Positions 24,455 through 26,771 of a DNA stretch of 26,771 bases are shown piece after piece. Both the position numbers and the translations under genes were made by a program. Each line of letters begins with the position of its first letter. Position 1 is the stretch's first letter. The notes beneath the pieces are model-generated. The model worked only from the letters and a program-made list of their open reading frames with translations. It had not been told where the DNA came from and made no database searches. Origin of the DNA: Syntrophaceae bacterium UBA6255 (GTDB taxonomy: Bacteria > Desulfobacterota > Syntrophia > Syntrophales > Smithellaceae); the NCBI GenBank assembly GCA_002441205.1, contig DJVN01000114.1:1-26771 (forward strand). The letters are read 5' to 3'.

Positions 24455-25747
24455 ATGGAACTTATCGTTCACCGCGGCACTCAGGAAATCGGCGGTAGTT
24501 GCGTAGAGTTAAAGACAGATAAAACAAAGGTATTAATAGATTTTGGCATGCCCTTGGTTAAACCGGATAAAGAACCTTTTGACGCAAAGACACTCGCCAA
24601 TAAGTCGATAGAAGAGCTTAAAGATTTAAAAATGCTGCCAGATATAAAAGGGCTATATAAAAATGAAGATAAAGAAATCGATGCGATCCTGATTTCCCAT
24701 TCCCATCCGGATCATTATGGACTCTTAAATTATGTCCATCCGGAGATTCCTGTTTATATGAGCCAGGGAGCCAAGGAATTAATTGAGATATCCAGCATAT
24801 TCACCCCTAACAAGCTGGATAAAGTAAATTCAAAAATAATCGATAGCATAAAGTCATTCAATATAGACGATATCAAGATTACGCCATATACAGTTGACCA
24901 TTCGGCGTTTGACGCACTTGCTTTCTTGCTGGAGGCAGATGGCAAACGGTTATTTTATTCTGGAGACTTCAGAGGGCATGGCCGAAAAAGCAAGCTGTTC
25001 AGTAAAATCATCAGTAAGCCTCCGAAAAATATAGATTGCCTTTTGATGGAAGGATCTACTCTTGGGAGAGAAGAGCAGTTGTATAAAGATGAGATTGCTG
25101 TGCAGAGCAGGATCGAAGAGATTTTGAAAGCAGCAGATAACATTACTTTCCTTTTTACTTCATCGCAAAATATAGACAGACTGGTTTCGGCGTATAAAGC
25201 ATGCCTTAAGACAGATAGGCTTTTTGTGATAGATATCTACACGGCGTACGTTTTAGACAGGTTAAGTAGCGTTTCAAAACATATACCGCAATTTGATTGG
25301 CGTAATGTCCGCGTTAAATTCTATAAAAATCAGGCTGATATTTTAGCGGGTAAGGTATCAGAGAAACTTCTTTATCATTACAACTCAAAAAAGATTGAAA
25401 TGGACGAAATAAACAAGCAGAGAAATAAGATTCTCATGCTCGCCCGTTTTAATTCGATATTTCCCCGGATAATAAAGAGTATCAACAATCCAGCAGGCGC
25501 TAAGGTTATGTTTTCTATGTGGGAAGGGTATCTTACCGATGAATTTAAAGAGTATTGTGCCAAGACCGGATTGGTAATAGAGCAGGTGCATTCAAGCGGC
25601 CACGCGAAACCGGAAGACCTGAAAAGCTTTGCCCGCGCGCTTAATCCTAAAGTGCTTATTCCGATACATACTTTCTATGCGGATAAGTATAAGGAGTTAT
25701 TTGATAGGGTAAAGATTTTGAAAGATAACGAGCCATTCGTAGTTTAA
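24455..25747 (+). CDS. Metallo-beta-lactamase/beta-CASP RNase-like protein
   Basis: This 430-aa protein begins GTQEIGGSCVEL. It carries the metal site SHSHPDH (81-87), H149, SGDFR (169-173, D171), a beta-CASP insert (about 190-370), then SSGHA (380-384, H383) and PIHT (403-406, H405) at the end, the RNA-processing MBL pattern of RNase J and CPSF-like enzymes. It is shorter than RNase J (about 550 aa), lacking the C-terminal domain. Such proteins cut or trim RNA, and some act on DNA. It is part of the tight four-gene operon, not a housekeeping locus. Confidence 0.85.
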   Translation: MELIVHRGTQEIGGSCVELKTDKTKVLIDFGMPLVKPDKEPFDAKTLANKSIEELKDLKMLPDIKGLYKNEDKEIDAILISHSHPDHYGLLNYVHPEIPVYMSQGAKELIEISSIFTPNKLDKVNSKIIDSIKSFNIDDIKITPYTVDHSAFDALAFLLEADGKRLFYSGDFRGHGRKSKLFSKIISKPPKNIDCLLMEGSTLGREEQLYKDEIAVQSRIEEILKAADNITFLFTSSQNIDRLVSAYKACLKTDRLFVIDIYTAYVLDRLSSVSKHIPQFDWRNVRVKFYKNQADILAGKVSEKLLYHYNSKKIEMDEINKQRNKILMLARFNSIFPRIIKSINNPAGAKVMFSMWEGYLTDEFKEYCAKTGLVIEQVHSSGHAKPEDLKSFARALNPKVLIPIHTFYADKYKELFDRVKILKDNEPFVV

Positions 25748-25748
25748 G

Positions 25749-26219
25749 ATGATCAGGCGATTTGATTTCCCAAGTGATAACTTTAAGAATAGGATAAGGC
25801 CAGTTAAGAATGCCGCAGGGCAGCGAAAGAACAAAAAGCTATTGGAGGATTACGCCAGGAAGTTAAATCTGGAGGTAAAAAATTTTACCTCTAATGATAA
25901 CTTGGAGCTTTATTTTGACATAGCCAGGGACGGCAGCGATATTTGTTATGTCTACAAGGGCTGGGATGATCCCGGCCTCAGGGTAGGAGAGCTTATAGAA
26001 TTAGATAAATCCGCATCGGATTTTAAAGAGCACTTCTATGAAATATTTAGAATTTGCTCCGGCAGGCTTATAACTATAGGCCTGCAAAAACAGAAGAAAG
26101 AATCGCTTTCATTGGCGCTGGAAATAGGCATATATAAAAGTGGTTTTAACGCCAAAGTTTTTAAGGAAGCCATAAAAGATCTAACCGATACCCTCGCAAA
26201 AATCGCGCCATTTCTTTAA
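25749..26219 (+). CDS. Unknown 156-aa protein, last gene of the HAD-nuclease-MBL operon
   Basis: The basic N-terminus (PSDNFKNRIRPVKNAAGQRKNKK) is followed by a compact alpha/beta domain: LELYFDIARDGSDICYVYKGWDD, then LALEIGIYKSGFNAKVF and a final helix. The order helix-strands-helix loosely recalls YbjN/type III chaperone-like folds, but I do not recognise the family. It has no catalytic motif or membrane part. It begins one base after the MBL stop, which makes it a probable partner or chaperone of that operon. Confidence 0.65.
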   Translation: MIRRFDFPSDNFKNRIRPVKNAAGQRKNKKLLEDYARKLNLEVKNFTSNDNLELYFDIARDGSDICYVYKGWDDPGLRVGELIELDKSASDFKEHFYEIFRICSGRLITIGLQKQKKESLSLALEIGIYKSGFNAKVFKEAIKDLTDTLAKIAPFL

Positions 26220-26262
26220 ATGTCCGCCAAACTATCATGGACATAAAATAACGTTTTACCCC

Positions 26263-26273
26263 TCAAAGAGTTA
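26263..26273 (+). repeat. 11-bp direct repeat TCAAAGAGTTA, right copy
   Basis: This is identical to 22739-22749, in the same orientation. The pair encloses the XRE remnant and the four-gene operon. Confidence 0.35.
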
Positions 26274-26461
26274 CGCGATTTCTAGACAGAAATTAGTGGA
26301 CAAATAAGACAAAATCCGAGCACAAAGCGTATTATTGCGCGGCAGTAATGCCAAAATACAGGCCTCTCAAAAGCGAAAAATCTTGCCATTTTGGGCCTTT
26401 TAACCTATACTAAATTAGCCACTAGTTAGAGGATTTACCTATGGCAATTTTATAGGGACCC

Positions 26462-26560
26462 ATTTTCCCCGCCTCTGGCGGAAAAAATAGAGCAACTCCG
26501 ACGTTTGTATGAAATACAAAGTCGGAGTCCCGATCTTCAAGAAACATTGAAGCGTCGGGA
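26462..26560. repeat. Three consecutive imperfect palindromes
   Basis: Stem 1 (26462-26488) is ATTTT-cc-CCGCC, loop TCT, GGCGG-aa-AAAAT. Stem 2 (26495-26528) is ACTCCGAC-g-TTTGTAT, loop GAA, ATACAAA-GTCGGAGT. Stem 3 (26528-26560) is TCCCGA-t-CTTCAA, loop GAAACA, TTGAAG-cg-TCGGGA. Each arm pair was checked base by base. The arms are long enough to be non-accidental, so this is a structured RNA, a binding array or a REP/transposon-end type repeat. Confidence 0.75.
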
Positions 26561-26601
26561 TGGACAATCAAAATCTGCTAATTGAGAAAAATTGAGATTG
26601 T

Positions 26602-26716
26602 GGTCTAATTTCTAATGCTCCAATGCTCGATTTCTTCGTTCTTGCCTTTTAACTCTCTTCAATTGCGATTAGCCTCGCCAACGCACCAATGCGGACGGTC
26701 TAATTTCCAATGCTCC
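26602..26716 (+). repeat. Repeated 20-mer GGTCTAATTTCYAATGCTCC
   Basis: The copies at 26602-26621 and 26697-26716 differ by one base and are 95 bases apart. No gene lies between them. Confidence 0.7.
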
Positions 26717-26718
26717 GA

Positions 26719-26759
26719 TCGTCATTGCGAGGCCGCCGCAGACGGCCGAAGCAATCTTT
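26719..26759. repeat. REP-like palindromic intergenic repeat, copy 2
   Basis: It begins TCGTCATTGCGAGG, has the palindromic middle GGCCGCCGCAGACGGCC and ends GAAGCAATCTT. The outer arms match copy 1 at 1821-1860 while the middle differs, as in families of dispersed intergenic repeats. Confidence 0.7.
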
Positions 26760-26771
26760 ACCTTTTTTCTT

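Larger units (their letters stand above)
26220..26771. other. Gene-free 552-bp right flank rich in palindromes and repeats
   Basis: No coding frame with a start and ribosome site was found. The segment carries, in order, an inverted TGTCC/GGACA boundary pair, the second TCAAAGAGTTA (26263-26273), a possible weak terminator (CCAAAAT 26351-26357 / ATTTTGG 26388-26394, followed by CCTTTT), three consecutive hairpins (26462-26560), a repeated 20-mer and a REP-like copy at the end. Confidence 0.7.

Noticed and set aside
26220..26771. CRISPR array from the repeated 20-mer and hairpins
   Set aside because: Only two copies of the 20-mer exist, the spacing is 95 bases rather than uniform short spacers, and no cas gene is present.
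1..26771. tRNA or rRNA genes, such as a tRNA attachment site
   Set aside because: No cloverleaf with a GTTCGA-type T loop and matching acceptor arms was noticed, and nothing resembled rRNA. A tRNAscan run would settle it.

Overview
The window looks like an accessory, mobile-DNA-rich stretch of an uncultivated Gram-negative bacterium. The style of the serine recombinase, the 44-aa Cys-rich protein at 7.7 kb and the CGTCATTGCGAGG-type intergenic repeats fit groups such as Omnitrophota, but the lineage is a low-confidence guess. No rRNA, tRNA or core housekeeping gene was seen. Everything here was read from sequence by eye; no database search was run.

Region 1 (1-6321, minus strand) is an integrative-element module, read right to left: an unknown 273-aa protein, a 55-aa protein, a Toprim/D5-type primase-helicase, a separate CHC2-type zinc-finger protein, a 202-aa protein of a common unknown family, a 58-aa MerR-type HTH/excisionase-like protein, and a large serine recombinase that runs off the left edge. 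Two strong minus-strand promoters (at 1.77 and 6.26 kb) share the same 15-base near-palindrome over their -10 boxes, suggesting one common regulator.

Region 2 (6322-22519, plus strand) is a stacked antiviral island. An AlbA_2/GHKL-like/winged-helix regulator and a small zinc-ribbon protein precede a type I restriction-modification locus in the order hsdM, PIN-nuclease-like gene, hsdS, TIR-like gene, hsdR. The HsdR carries an extra C-terminal S24 (LexA/UmuD-like) peptidase domain. Next comes a two-gene Pycsar system (class III cyclase plus PycTM membrane effector) and then a complete four-gene Qat system (qatA KAP ATPase, qatB, qatC QueC-like, qatD TatD-like). All genes point the same way with gaps of at most about 75 bp, and many overlap. 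The region becomes visibly more AT-rich from the Pycsar genes onward, so it was probably assembled from different sources. A strong intrinsic terminator follows at about 22.7 kb.

Region 3 (22872-26219) is the best candidate for an undescribed system: a truncated XRE-type HTH gene on the minus strand, diverging from a tightly coupled four-gene operon (HAD phosphatase, PD-(D/E)xK nuclease-like protein, MBL/beta-CASP RNase-like protein, unknown 156-aa protein). An 11-base direct repeat lies on either side of it.

Region 4 (26220-26771) has no gene. It holds a possible weak terminator, three consecutive imperfect palindromes, a repeated 20-mer and a second copy of the CGTCATTGCGAGG repeat.
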